In this document: positions 1 through 7,452 of the stretch, piece after piece
Position numbering within the stretch: the stretch's first letter is position 1
Layout: each line of letters starts with the position of its first letter
IMG/VR virus record: IMGVR_UViG_3300028553_000132
Coordinates: 1 to 28,307 of that record
Strand: one strand, 5' to 3'
Length of the DNA: 28,307 nucleotides
DNA from: a virus
The notes under the pieces: model-generated
The model's input: only the letters and a program-made list of their open reading frames with translations
Told to the model about the DNA's origin: nothing
Databases searched by the model: none
Position numbers and translations under genes: made by a program

Positions 1-1007
1 CCAGTATCGGTTATGGTTTGTACTCCAGACCCGCCGCTGAGAGTAATTTTATTTGCTCCAGACTTAGCATCTGCAATAGTATAATGAAAGCTCAATTGGT
101 TAGAATTAACAAATCTTACAAAATAAACTGCGGCAGCAACACCAGAACCTGATCCGACTCCTGTTGCAACAAACCGATCTCCTACAGCAAACGTGGTTGC
201 ACCAATAGCCGACCAGTTAGTGTCTCCTACAGTTAGAATTTCATAGGTTCTTCCAGCGACAAAACTGCCTGCGTTGACGTTTTCCAACAACGGAGTTGCA
301 TTTGAACCAGTGCTGTTGTATAAAAATCCAACTCCGTTAATACCGCTGTTGAAACCATGATTGTTTATTACAGCATTTCCGCTGGTGAAACTGTTAATCG
401 TTTTTGTATATTCTGCAAAACTAGTAGGTTCTTCTCTAACACGTATAGGACCCGAAGGTTGCAGATAATTTGCATCTGTATACCCTTTGCTTACAAGTAA
501 ATTGTCTGCTGAGATCGGACTTCCTGCACCGTGTACAGTGTTCCACTCGTTAATAAGTGTGTTAACTCCTGCGGTATCTAATAAATCTGCTTGAGTTAAA
601 TTGTCATATGCAATTGCTGCACCTAGTTTCAAAGGTTGTACAGTAAATGGTGCAGGGTCTTGACTCAATTTGGTGTTAACAGCTTTAACCATCAGTTTTC
701 CGTCTGCAACAGAAAACGCAATAGTATTGGCAGGATCTAATGGATCATTGGTTCCAGCATCAGAAACAAATGAGAAAAAAGATATACCCGATGCATCATT
801 GTTAACAAGTAAAACTTTGTTTTCGTCTTGACCTACAACGTATTCTTGCGGCACATCATCTAGTGTCGTAAAACTGATCTGGCCGCCAAGTCCAAATACT
901 GCGTAAAGTTCGTTAAGATTTTCGTTAACTTTACGAAAGGATTCGCGGATACTATCGCCGGTGCCGTCGTTTCCTTCTACGCCAATGTTAACTATTTGTT
1001 GTGCCAT
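1..1007 (-). CDS. Virion structural protein (tail fibre/baseplate-like), C-terminus beyond window
   Basis: An open frame runs from ATG at 1005-1007 to the left edge without a stop, giving about 335 residues of a longer protein. It begins MAQQIVNIGVEGNDGTGDSI and continues RESFRKVNENLNELYAVFG, an N-terminal signature I know from large structural proteins of marine T4-like phages. Near residues 230-275 is a segment of the type GRTYEILTVGDTNWSAIGA followed by FVATGVGSGSG, a small beta-rich repeat unit often seen in such virion proteins. The low-complexity Gly/Ser/Thr/Asn-rich composition fits a fibre or baseplate-attached protein. It lies 12 bases downstream of the IscA-like gene on the same strand. 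The exact structural role cannot be told from this fragment. Confidence 0.7.
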   Translation of the reverse strand, partial: MAQQIVNIGVEGNDGTGDSIRESFRKVNENLNELYAVFGLGGQISFTTLDDVPQEYVVGQDENKVLLVNNDASGISFFSFVSDAGTNDPLDPANTIAFSVADGKLMVKAVNTKLSQDPAPFTVQPLKLGAAIAYDNLTQADLLDTAGVNTLINEWNTVHGAGSPISADNLLVSKGYTDANYLQPSGPIRVREEPTSFAEYTKTINSFTSGNAVINNHGFNSGINGVGFLYNSTGSNATPLLENVNAGSFVAGRTYEILTVGDTNWSAIGATTFAVGDRFVATGVGSGSGVAAAVYFVRFVNSNQLSFHYTIADAKSGANKITLSGGSGVQTITDT

Positions 1008-1019
1008 ACTCAAACTCCA

Positions 1020-1385
1020 TTATATGTCAGACGATTCAAGCTCGTCAAGATTAAAATTTACACTTACTCCGCAACCGCAACTGTTTTTTGCATTTGGATT
1101 GCGAATTTCAAAGTTGCTGCCTACTAAACTACGAACATAGTCTACTTCAGTTCCGATTAAAAACATAAGACTGTGCGCTCCTATAACAAACCTCCCTGCA
1201 TTGTCTGTATGTACAACAACGTCATTGGTTACTAATTCCGAAGGATGAGCCATAGTGCCCCAGTCGTATTCAAATCCTGCACATCCGCCGCCGCGAATAT
1301 TCAAGCTAATTGCATAGCAATTGTTTTCTTGACAAAGCGTGTCGATCTGTTTTTTAGCTGATTCTGTAAGTGTGCAAACTTCCAT
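1020..1385 (-). CDS. IscA/HesB/ErpA-like iron-sulfur cluster carrier
   Basis: This 121-aa protein has the full length and signature of the A-type Fe-S carrier family. The three conserved cysteines are present: Cys35 in GGGCAGF and Cys103/Cys105 in NSCGCGVSVNF. In the family they bind an iron or a [2Fe-2S]/[4Fe-4S] cluster for transfer to apoproteins. Extra cysteines are at 4, 18 and 23. ATG 1383-1385 is preceded by a purine-rich AGAAAGGGA and, 16 bases upstream, by TATAAATA (1402-1409), so late expression is likely. A-type carriers occur in several marine phages; which protein is served here is unknown. The family call is strong, the subtype is not resolved. Confidence 0.9.
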   Translation of the reverse strand: MEVCTLTESAKKQIDTLCQENNCYAISLNIRGGGCAGFEYDWGTMAHPSELVTNDVVVHTDNAGRFVIGAHSLMFLIGTEVDYVRSLVGSNFEIRNPNAKNSCGCGVSVNFNLDELESSDI

Positions 1386-1401
1386 GTTATTCCCTTTCTA
1401 T

Positions 1402-1409
1402 TATTTATA
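1402..1409 (-). promoter_or_regulatory. T4-type late promoter for the IscA-like gene
   Basis: A perfect TATAAATA octamer lies 16 bases before the start codon of the IscA-like gene, leaving room for the AGAAAGGGA ribosome binding site. This matches the T4 late promoter consensus. Confidence 0.6.
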
Positions 1410-1446
1410 GGTATTTTTTGTAATCTTAATGTAACTAAATATATAT

Positions 1447-1734
1447 ATGTTTATCAAACAAAGCATAGTCAAAACCTCACACGTGAGAAAAAGCAAAACT
1501 GGAGTTGAACATCATTATACCCGCAAGAAAACCATTGTGCATTTTCGTTGCGACAATTGTAATGAAGAATTTACACGTGAAAGAGGATCAATGGATCCTA
1601 AAAGATTGAGCAACAATTACTTTCACGTATGCACACTCTGCGACATAAAAAAATTCGCCCAACGCAAGGGCGTTGAGCGTAAAAAAGTTTGGACGTTAAA
1701 TGCTAGTTCAGGGTTGCCTATAAATAAACTTTAA
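1447..1734 (+). CDS. Small zinc-ribbon-like protein, plus strand
   Basis: This is a 95-aa basic protein with two CxxC pairs, Cys35/Cys38 and Cys62/Cys65, which would form a zinc ribbon or short HNH-like finger. The flanks are rich in Lys and Arg, so nucleic-acid binding is possible but not shown. It is one of only two plus-strand genes and converges with the coiled-coil gene ending at 1731, overlapping it by 4 bases. Upstream, CTAAATA (1434-1440) sits only six bases before ATG, with no Shine-Dalgarno sequence, as for other genes here in which a late-promoter-like motif abuts the start codon. The CxxC spacing and intact frame support a real gene; the function is unknown. Confidence 0.7.
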   Translation: MFIKQSIVKTSHVRKSKTGVEHHYTRKKTIVHFRCDNCNEEFTRERGSMDPKRLSNNYFHVCTLCDIKKFAQRKGVERKKVWTLNASSGLPINKL

Positions 1735-2015
1735 TCCGAACGTCTGTTAAATGTTTGTATTGCTTGCTTACGCTCGTTGCTTTCAGTACGCATTCGACGC
1801 TCTAGAGTAGCAAGTCTAATATCTTGCTCTCTAATTTTTTGTTCAAGATTTTGAACATATTTTTGTGTAGGAACATTGCGTTCGACTCCGTCTTCACCGA
1901 GCATAGAATAGTGATCAGCGCCTTGCCCGCGCAGGCCACCTAACACTCTATTTGTGTTTTTATTTGATTCAGCGGAAGGTCTTGACCCACCGTACATGCG
2001 ATTTAAATAACTCAT
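1731..2015 (-). CDS. Small protein with C-terminal coiled coil
   Basis: This 94-aa protein has a Gly/Ser/Asn-rich, probably disordered first half. A charged helical stretch at about residues 48-85 has heptad-like spacing (VQNLEQKI, IRLATLERRM), predicting a coiled coil. Its ATG overlaps the TGA of the UVDE gene as ATGA, so it is the last gene of the QueD-glycosyltransferase-UVDE operon and is probably translationally coupled. The late-promoter-like AATAAATA at 2020-2027 lies only four bases before the ATG, inside the end of the UVDE gene. I do not recognise a family. Confidence 0.65.
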   Translation of the reverse strand: MSYLNRMYGGSRPSAESNKNTNRVLGGLRGQGADHYSMLGEDGVERNVPTQKYVQNLEQKIREQDIRLATLERRMRTESNERKQAIQTFNRRSD

Positions 2016-3043
2016 ACAGTATTTATTTTTTTAGACTGCTGATACAACGTTATTGATGCAAGATTTTTCATTTTAGCTTCGACCATAATGTCAGCATGGG
2101 GCCAAAAGCTCAATGCCCAATCGTTTGCTGATTTGTTCCACATGTAATCGCTATGCGCTCTGAGTTTGGCCTTTTTGTGACCAGCGGCCAGCAATCCAGA
2201 AAAATCAGGCTTGACATTTTTATCGTGATCAACTAAGTAATCTTCTCTGCTTAAACTGTAATGCAGTGCAGGACGAACGCCGCGCCAGCTGTCGACAATT
2301 CTCTTAACGCGATCGTCGTCGACACTGATGTATTCGCCGCCGCTGTGACACCAATGGTGATGGAGATCTAGCACAAGAGCAACATGCTTTTCAAGTTCAA
2401 GACTTGCATCAATACCCCAACTGTTTTCATCATTCTCAATAGTAATACAGTTTCTTGCTTCAGGACTTAGTTTGCCAAGAGCATCAATAATGCCAGCAGG
2501 GCCTCTACGTCCACTGATATGTACGTTGCATTTAAAGTCTTGCCATTGCTTGCCATATCCCATCCAGCGGATAAGGTCGCAGTGATATTCAAACTCGTCA
2601 ATGCTGCGAGCTACGATGTCGTCGTTGTCGCTGGCTAAAACAGTGAACTGACCAGGGTGCATACTCAATCGAACATCAAGTTTACGTGCAGTTTCGCCAA
2701 CAGCACCATAGTGTTTTTCGCAGTATGCCAGCACATCAGGTTTACGCCAAAAATAACGCCAATCGTCCTGTGTAGCACAGGGCAACTGGTTGCTGCCTAG
2801 TCGAACCATTCTAAGTTCTGGAGGCAAGCTTCCTACATATTCTACTAATTTTTTAGCTGCGGCAGCATTGTGTTCCATGATTGTCCACAATTGTTGTTCA
2901 GCAACATCTCGAGTCTGACGGTTAAGCCAAGCAACTGTAGTACACTTTTCTGTTAATGGACGTTGAATCTCTTCCAACAATTTTGTTGAAAGAGTTTGAT
3001 CATTGTGCAGATACTTGCAAGCAAAGCCGATTCGTTGTGTCAT
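2012..3043 (-). CDS. uvsE: UV damage endonuclease (UVDE/UvsE family)
   Basis: This 343-aa protein matches the TIM-barrel UV damage endonucleases, which nick DNA 5' of UV photoproducts to start alternative excision repair. It shows the N-terminal RIGFACKY, MHPGQF at 128-133, Glu203 in TIENDE, Asp226 and His228-230 in LDLHHHW, His261 in LHYS, and His297 and Glu322 near the end. These are the expected metal-binding His/Glu/Asp positions, and the length is normal for the bacterial enzyme. The start overlaps the end of a small frameshifted gene as ATGA, and the stop overlaps the next gene in the same way, so it is embedded in an operon. A repair enzyme suits a phage of sunlit water. The family call is strong. 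Confidence 0.9.
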   Translation of the reverse strand: MTQRIGFACKYLHNDQTLSTKLLEEIQRPLTEKCTTVAWLNRQTRDVAEQQLWTIMEHNAAAAKKLVEYVGSLPPELRMVRLGSNQLPCATQDDWRYFWRKPDVLAYCEKHYGAVGETARKLDVRLSMHPGQFTVLASDNDDIVARSIDEFEYHCDLIRWMGYGKQWQDFKCNVHISGRRGPAGIIDALGKLSPEARNCITIENDENSWGIDASLELEKHVALVLDLHHHWCHSGGEYISVDDDRVKRIVDSWRGVRPALHYSLSREDYLVDHDKNVKPDFSGLLAAGHKKAKLRAHSDYMWNKSANDWALSFWPHADIMVEAKMKNLASITLYQQSKKINTV

Positions 3044-3166
3044 ATTTTTGTGCTGTCCGTGTTAAAATGTTTGCTGTTATACCAAGCGTATTCAACTGTT
3101 TATAGCATTGTGCTCTTTAGAACGCAAGAGCTTATACCATTCAAAAAATAGTTTTATTCGTTTCAT
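3040..3166 (-). pseudogene. Small gene with an internal +1 frameshift
   Basis: ATG 3164-3166 overlaps the glycosyltransferase TGA as ATGA. The frame reads MKRIKLFFEWYKLLRSKEHN, then AINS, then TGA at 3092-3094. Skipping one T there (AGT T GAA TAC) opens a second frame reading EYAWYNSKHFNTDSTKI, whose TGA overlaps the UVDE start codon as ATGA. Coupling at both ends, one upstream in frame 0 and one downstream in frame +1, argues for a single 41-aa gene carrying one extra base, or for a programmed +1 shift at AGU-UGA. It could also be a sequencing error. The protein is small, basic and of unknown function. Confidence 0.55.
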
Positions 3167-3972
3167 ACCCAATTTGTTCTTGGCCATTCATCAACACAAT
3201 CCGGTATGTTGGGTTCCCCATGAAATACTGCAATGCTTGTTTGATCTAGTATTTTAGGAGTTCCTGGATGTCTAAAATTTCTTCGCCCATTAACAACACC
3301 TAAATCGTTTCTACTGCGCATTTCCCATTTATAGCTTTGTATCCACTCGTCGGGCCAGAAAACAAATTCTTTTATATGTTTGAACATCCAATCCTGGTCA
3401 CCATGCATTCTTCGGGTAAACTGTTGAGGGTCTTTCTTAAAAATTTGATATTCATTATTATAGTATCCTGTTTTTACTCTAAAAACACTGCTGTTCATAC
3501 GATCCCAACTTTGTCTAATATTTCTGTTGAAGTCTCTTATTATACAAAATTTTTTTTCAGGTTTATAAGTAAACAATTTATCAATGTTTTTAAATACTAT
3601 AAGATCAAGGTCTAAAAAAATTAAAGTTCCGTTGATAGGAAGTTCGTTGCTCAAAAACCAAACTTTATACCACCAGCCAGACACTGGTATATCAGGTAAT
3701 GGTTCTACTCTTATAGATTTGTCAATACCAGAACGGTTTTCTGTAAAGCAAATAAATTCATGATCAACAGTTAGATTTCTTGATACCATAGACTTTAGTT
3801 TGTTGACATATTCAGGGCCATACTTGTTCCCCCATTTAAGACAAACAACATAGTTTTTATTATTTGTAGTGATAGTTGGTACAACTACTTTTGATTCAAT
3901 AGTAGAAAGGCCCGCTTTCTCACGAGCCTTTCTTGCTTTACGTTCTTGTTTATTTTCAGACTGAGGGTTCAT
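3163..3972 (-). CDS. Glycosyltransferase with DxD motif (GT8-like)
   Basis: I place the start at ATG 3970-3972 (MNPQSENKQERKARKAREK), giving 269 aa with a lysine/arginine-rich leader. The frame stays open up to 4044, but that extension lies wholly inside the QueD-like gene. The catalytic domain has FLDLDLIVF at about 119-127, containing the metal-binding DxD, then HGDQDW at 190-195 and FHGEPN at 250-255. This order fits GT-A enzymes that use nucleotide sugars and resembles phage and lipopolysaccharide GT8-like proteins. Possible acceptors are phage DNA bases, host surface glycans or a virion protein; the sequence does not say which. It overlaps both neighbours and belongs to the operon from QueD to UVDE. 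Confidence 0.75.
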   Translation of the reverse strand: MNPQSENKQERKARKAREKAGLSTIESKVVVPTITTNNKNYVVCLKWGNKYGPEYVNKLKSMVSRNLTVDHEFICFTENRSGIDKSIRVEPLPDIPVSGWWYKVWFLSNELPINGTLIFLDLDLIVFKNIDKLFTYKPEKKFCIIRDFNRNIRQSWDRMNSSVFRVKTGYYNNEYQIFKKDPQQFTRRMHGDQDWMFKHIKEFVFWPDEWIQSYKWEMRSRNDLGVVNGRRNFRHPGTPKILDQTSIAVFHGEPNIPDCVDEWPRTNWV

Positions 3973-4441
3973 TAAATGACATTTTCTGTAATCGGAAAGG
4001 TGTATAGATTGCACTATTAGCACCATGCTCCGCACATTCCACACTCTCGACCCAGCAACGTCTATCGGTCATCTCTTTTACCAACTGATTAGCAAACACA
4101 TGGGCATGATAAGCAAACTTCTCAACACCTACTCCATCAAGGATGGTTAGCTGTGCAAGACCTTTGTCCGCAAGCAACTTAAAGTCGTCAAGGTGAGGAT
4201 CTGCTGCGTCGAGAACAACTTTGTGATCGAATGTATCTTCCAGCCACGCTTTGAGAGGCTTTAAACCACCAAAGTCAACTACCCAGTTCTTGTTGTCTAG
4301 ATCGTTACATCCAAATACAAACTTAAACTGCAAGCTATATCCGTGTAAGAATCGACAGTGCGAATGATCTGCATGTGGCTGACGGAAGCAAGCACTCAAC
4401 CCAATGTTGTGTCCGTATGTTTTAGTAGAATAGTATGCCAT
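3956..4441 (-). CDS. queD: 6-pyruvoyl-tetrahydropterin synthase / QueD-like protein
   Basis: This 161-aa protein has the T-fold layout of QueD (6-carboxytetrahydropterin synthase), a step in making 7-deazaguanine (queuosine/preQ0-type) bases. Visible landmarks are the catalytic Cys29 in CRFLHGYS, His33, WVVDFGGLKPL at 53-63, FDHKVVLD at 71-78 and VECAEHGANSA at 134-144. The usual LHGH zinc motif reads LHGY, and the first zinc His of classical QueD aligns with Cys18, so zinc binding is altered; I recall this divergent form from other phages and alphaproteobacteria. No other pathway genes are in the window. ATG follows AGGAGTAT, and CTAAATA lies about 40 bases upstream. It leads the operon with the glycosyltransferase and UVDE. 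Confidence 0.8.
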   Translation of the reverse strand: MAYYSTKTYGHNIGLSACFRQPHADHSHCRFLHGYSLQFKFVFGCNDLDNKNWVVDFGGLKPLKAWLEDTFDHKVVLDAADPHLDDFKLLADKGLAQLTILDGVGVEKFAYHAHVFANQLVKEMTDRRCWVESVECAEHGANSAIYTPFRLQKMSFNEPSV

Positions 4442-4523
4442 TTTTATACTCCTATGTTAATGGAGTGTGCGGAATATTTAGAGTGGGTCGAACACATAGT
4501 CCACTTGCAATACTTATGAAAAG

Positions 4524-4802
4524 TTAGATGATATCTTTTCGAATTTGTTCGACTTCAAGTTTAATTTTCTCCAACTCGCCAACAGTAACATTGATAAATT
4601 TAGTTAATTTTAGAATACAATGCAGTGCCCACAACCAGCAACATGAAATAACAATAACCCATGTAAAAATTGCAATATTAAAAAACGTATCTAAAATTAA
4701 TATGTTTAGTATAAAAAATGTAATAGTAAACAGAATGGTTAACACTGTAATTAAATACAACACTTTTAACCATTCTATTTGCTGTGTGTTAATTGTTTTC
4801 AT
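4524..4802 (-). CDS. Small two-helix membrane protein
   Basis: This 92-aa protein has two hydrophobic segments, about residues 14-38 and 40-67, separated by a single Asp, then a charged C-terminal helix (ELEKIKLEVEQIRKD) likely to lie in the cytoplasm as a coiled coil. It could be a holin-like or inner-membrane accessory protein, but no family signature is visible. A perfect TATAAATA (4807-4814) ends four bases before the ATG and there is no Shine-Dalgarno sequence, so the predicted late transcript would be leaderless or nearly so. An antisense frame over the same span is a composition shadow. Confidence 0.7.
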   Translation of the reverse strand: MKTINTQQIEWLKVLYLITVLTILFTITFFILNILILDTFFNIAIFTWVIVISCCWLWALHCILKLTKFINVTVGELEKIKLEVEQIRKDII

Positions 4803-4806
4803 AAAA

Positions 4807-4814
4807 TATTTATA
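4807..4814 (-). promoter_or_regulatory. T4-type late promoter abutting a start codon
   Basis: Perfect TATAAATA, ending four bases before ATG 4800-4802. If transcription starts about six bases after the octamer, as in T4, the mRNA begins at the start codon. Confidence 0.6.
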
Positions 4815-4842
4815 CAGGCAATAATTTAATTAAACACACTAT

Positions 4843-5430
4843 TTAACGAGACTGGACAACAGAATCAGCCAGGCCGTAATCAACTGCTTCTTTAGCACTT
4901 AAGAAAGTATCTCTATCCATATCATGTTCAAAGTCTTTGTATGTTTTACCTGCACTGTTATGCTGCACATACAACTCAGTTAATCGAGTTTTCCAATACA
5001 TAAGTTCTCTGTAGGAAATTTCAATGTCACTGGCCATGCCGCTTGCGCCACCGCTGGGTTGGTGAATCATATGTCTAGCATTTGGAAGTAAATATCTATG
5101 TCCTACTGCACCAGCCTGCGCCAAGAAAGATCCCATGCTACAGGCTTGCCCCATTACAATAGTATGCACTTTGGGTTTAATAAATTGCATAGTATCGTAA
5201 ATGCTCATACCAGAAGTAATAACGCCTCCGGGGCTGTTGATGTAAAACTTGATTGGCTTTTCAGCGTCTTGTGACTCTAAGAAAAGCATTTGAGCAACGA
5301 TTAGATTTGCTCCGTTATCTTCCACAGGACCGTTTAGCATAACAATACGATCTTTTAAAAGTCTACTGTAAATGTCATAAGAACGCTCTCCTCGAGATTC
5401 TTGTTCAATTACCATAGGTACTAAGGGCAT
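4843..5430 (-). CDS. clpP: ATP-dependent Clp protease proteolytic subunit (ClpP)
   Basis: This 195-aa protein is full length for ClpP. The catalytic triad is in place: Ser98 in [10 protein letters not shown], His123 in [10 protein letters not shown] and Asp172 in [34 protein letters not shown] (63-82) is the conserved oxyanion and handle region. Family members form two stacked heptamers and depend on AAA+ partners such as ClpX or ClpA; none is encoded here, so the phage subunit would have to use a host unfoldase, or serve in prohead processing. ATG follows AAGAAGGAAAA, and a sigma-70-like TTGATA-16-TATAGT lies upstream, so early or middle expression is possible. Confidence 0.93.
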   Translation of the reverse strand: MPLVPMVIEQESRGERSYDIYSRLLKDRIVMLNGPVEDNGANLIVAQMLFLESQDAEKPIKFYINSPGGVITSGMSIYDTMQFIKPKVHTIVMGQACSMGSFLAQAGAVGHRYLLPNARHMIHQPSGGASGMASDIEISYRELMYWKTRLTELYVQHNSAGKTYKDFEHDMDRDTFLSAKEAVDYGLADSVVQSR

Positions 5431-5445
5431 GTTTTTTCCTTCTTT

Positions 5446-5475
5446 ATAAAAACACTATATAACATTTTTTTATTT
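5446..5475 (-). promoter_or_regulatory. Possible sigma-70 promoter for clpP
   Basis: On the minus strand TTGATA is followed after 16 bases by TATAGT, in a very AT-rich stretch just upstream of the clpP ribosome binding site. It is weaker than the other promoters here. Confidence 0.4.
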
Positions 5476-5483
5476 TATCAATT

Positions 5484-6692
5484 TCAATGAGATGTTTTAA
5501 GAATAACTACATCGGCACCGATTCTTCCACTGAGTACAGTCTCGGTGGTGTTGATTTCTTCTAAAAACTTTCTTAGCTTGATTTTGCCTGCTGCTTTGAA
5601 TTCTTTCAATGTTTCTTCAGGTTTTCTAAGAGTTTTTTGCAAAGATTTTACTTCGTCGTAACCTATGAGAGCACTGCCTTTTACAGTCATAACACCAGCA
5701 TCACTGGCTGCAACATATTTTCCCAGTTTGCGAGTTTTGGTATTGAACACCCAAATTTCTGTGCTCTGCAACAACTCAAGAGGATTAACACTCGCAATCT
5801 GATACTTGTCATCTACCTGTTTGTATTTGAGTCCTGCTACAATCTTGTCCTTGCTTGGTGCTTTTTTAACCCTTGGTTTTCGAGTAGCTTTACTGGAATC
5901 AATTACCAGCATACAAGCACCTACAAGCATCTCTAACGCTGCTAAGTAGTTCTGAGCATCCTTTTTAGTAAGATGCTTGTAACCGTCGCGTATTTGCTGT
6001 GCAAAGTCTTTTTCACGCTCGTCTTTGATCTTAGCAATACTTTGCGGAGTAGGCAGGTTGACAATTAAACGTGCCTCCTCAAGTTCGCTTTCATAAATTT
6101 TCATGATCTTGCGAGCGTGTGCTTGAGTTATTTTATATTTTACAAAGTGTCCTGTAAAATCAAAACCTTTAGGATCAAACGTTTCCTTGTTTATTAAGAA
6201 ACTGTCCATCCATTCCTCAATATCTTCTAGAGCGTCAGCAACTTGCATCTGAATACGTTCTTGTATCGTAGGCACATATTTTACTTTAGGCTGCTCTACT
6301 ACTGCTTCGCCGACCTCTACTTCTGGTTTGAGCTTGGCTAAAATTTGACCTTCTTCAGTTAGATTGCCGATATACTTGACTATTCCAGTTTTGTATTGTT
6401 CTGGCACTAGTTCCGGATTAGTCTTCAACAAATATGCGGTGGTGGCCCAATGACTGAAATTTGAAGTCTTCCATTCAGGTAATCTATTGATATTTGCCAC
6501 TGCTTTTCGATCAAAGTTTGCTTTGATGTATTCTTTAACTTGAACGCCCCATTCTTTTGATTCGATTTCATAGTGAACAAAATGTTTTGCTCGCCAGAAG
6601 TCATCAGTGGGCATAAGCGCAAATCCACTTACCCGACGTGTTGCACGTACAGTTGCTTTTTTCTTTGGTTTTAATACTGCGCTGCGGGCCAT
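5484..6692 (-). CDS. Conserved hypothetical phage protein, 402 aa
   Basis: This 402-aa protein has a basic N-terminus (KPKKKATVRATRR), a mixed alpha/beta body and an acidic middle (about 115-175). A segment of about 265-290 is rich in Lys/Arg/Pro (KATRKPRVKKAPSKDK), typical of a linker or nucleic-acid contact. No catalytic motif is visible. I recall similar long hypothetical proteins in marine T4-like phages but cannot give a function. It has its own near-consensus sigma-70 promoter (TTGACA-17-TATATT at 6719-6748) and CGAGGAT as ribosome binding site, so it is probably expressed early, independent of the late genes around it. Confidence 0.8.
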   Translation of the reverse strand: MARSAVLKPKKKATVRATRRVSGFALMPTDDFWRAKHFVHYEIESKEWGVQVKEYIKANFDRKAVANINRLPEWKTSNFSHWATTAYLLKTNPELVPEQYKTGIVKYIGNLTEEGQILAKLKPEVEVGEAVVEQPKVKYVPTIQERIQMQVADALEDIEEWMDSFLINKETFDPKGFDFTGHFVKYKITQAHARKIMKIYESELEEARLIVNLPTPQSIAKIKDEREKDFAQQIRDGYKHLTKKDAQNYLAALEMLVGACMLVIDSSKATRKPRVKKAPSKDKIVAGLKYKQVDDKYQIASVNPLELLQSTEIWVFNTKTRKLGKYVAASDAGVMTVKGSALIGYDEVKSLQKTLRKPEETLKEFKAAGKIKLRKFLEEINTTETVLSGRIGADVVILKTSH

Positions 6693-6718
6693 AACAATCC
6701 TCGTTTCGTGTTACATTT

Positions 6719-6748
6719 AAATATACTATACTTTATAGTTATTGTCAA
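6719..6748 (-). promoter_or_regulatory. Sigma-70 promoter for the 402-aa gene
   Basis: TTGACA (rc of 6743-6748) and TATATT (rc of 6719-6724) are separated by 18 bases, close to the sigma-70 consensus. It reads into the gene starting at 6692. Confidence 0.75.
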
Positions 6749-6975
6749 TATTTAATCCTATAAAGCGTTTCGTGCTTAGGATCGAGATAAAATTCAAACG
6801 TTACTTCGTACATGTGTATTGCCGCTAGGTATTGTGGATCTTTAAACTCGATCTTAATAGCGTGTTTCTTTAAATAAATTAACCAATCCATGAAACAGAA
6901 AGAATCAAGGGTCATCATAACAGTTTCACGAGTGTGGCAATCAATTGGATCAAGTCTAAATGGTACAGCTATCAT
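6745..6975 (-). CDS. Small hypothetical protein, paralogue of its upstream neighbour
   Basis: This 76-aa protein shares a pattern with the 89-aa product just upstream: a Trp followed by YL..H, an Asp, then a Tyr-containing strand ending in T.E and a C-terminal ET.Y or ET.F. The two look like diverged tandem duplicates. Its ATG overlaps the previous stop as ATGA, placing it at the end of the operon that starts near the ligase gene. No known domain. Confidence 0.65.
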   Translation of the reverse strand: MIAVPFRLDPIDCHTRETVMMTLDSFCFMDWLIYLKKHAIKIEFKDPQYLAAIHMYEVTFEFYLDPKHETLYRIKY

Positions 6976-7241
6976 GTTAGTCTTTTAATGTTGTTGTAAT
7001 CTTCGCTAAATTGTAAATAAAACCAAGTTTCTTTTTCAGCAGATAATTCCCATGTAATTTTATATGTATCTGTGTACGCATAATTGTCTTTGTAATGATC
7101 TACATTTACAATTTTACCGTGTTCCTGCAGATATCTAACCCAAGGCAGTGAATACCACTCAGATAGTTTTTCAACAAAGGCAACAGGCTGACCTTTTATT
7201 TGTATATTTTTCTCGTCAACTCGTAGTAGCGTGTTTATCAT
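6972..7241 (-). CDS. Small hypothetical protein, paralogue of its downstream neighbour
   Basis: This 89-aa protein contains LPWVRYLQEHGKIVNVDHY and then YKITWEL, matching DWLIYLKKHAIKIEF and YEVTFEF in the next gene. The start and stop both overlap neighbours by four bases, so it is translationally coupled. The function is unknown. Confidence 0.65.
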   Translation of the reverse strand: MINTLLRVDEKNIQIKGQPVAFVEKLSEWYSLPWVRYLQEHGKIVNVDHYKDNYAYTDTYKITWELSAEKETWFYLQFSEDYNNIKRLT

Positions 7242-7438
7242 TCTTCTACTCCGAAATGTCTTAAAATTTGATGTTGATAAAATATCGACGGATTTGTTCC
7301 GTCATATATGACTTTATTACATTCTCGAATAATCAACTCGGCAAACATTGCGCTTTGTCTAGTTGGCATATCACATCCACAACCACACATGTCCAATCCG
7401 GCTTGTACAGCAATTTCACGAATCAGATCATAGTTCAT
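7238..7438 (-). CDS. Small phage protein of the FAELI.REC...HFGVE family, copy 3
   Basis: This 66-aa protein has the ends MNYDLIREIAVQAGL and FAELIIRECNKV...LRHFGVEE. These are shared with the two genes upstream and with many short phage proteins of unknown role. It has a CGCGCD cluster at about 18-23. The N-terminal coding sequence is nearly identical to that of the next paralogue (61-base direct repeat, 7392-7452 and 7745-7805), so the duplication is recent. It is coupled by ATGA overlaps on both sides. Confidence 0.7.
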   Translation of the reverse strand: MNYDLIREIAVQAGLDMCGCGCDMPTRQSAMFAELIIRECNKVIYDGTNPSIFYQHQILRHFGVEE

Positions 7439-7452
7439 GCGTCGACTCCAAA
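7392..7452. repeat. 61-bp direct repeat, copy A
   Basis: Nearly identical (two differences seen) to 7745-7805. It covers the gene junction and the first codons of copies 3 and 2 of the small-protein family, including the ATGA-overlap region. Confidence 0.85.

Noticed and set aside
3972-4044. Longer N-terminus of the glycosyltransferase (start at 4044)
   Set aside because: The extension lies wholly inside the QueD-like gene; the start at 3972 gives a short overlap and a plausible basic N-terminus.
4528-4824. 98-codon plus-strand frame
   Set aside because: Antisense shadow of the two-TM protein, which has promoter and topology support.
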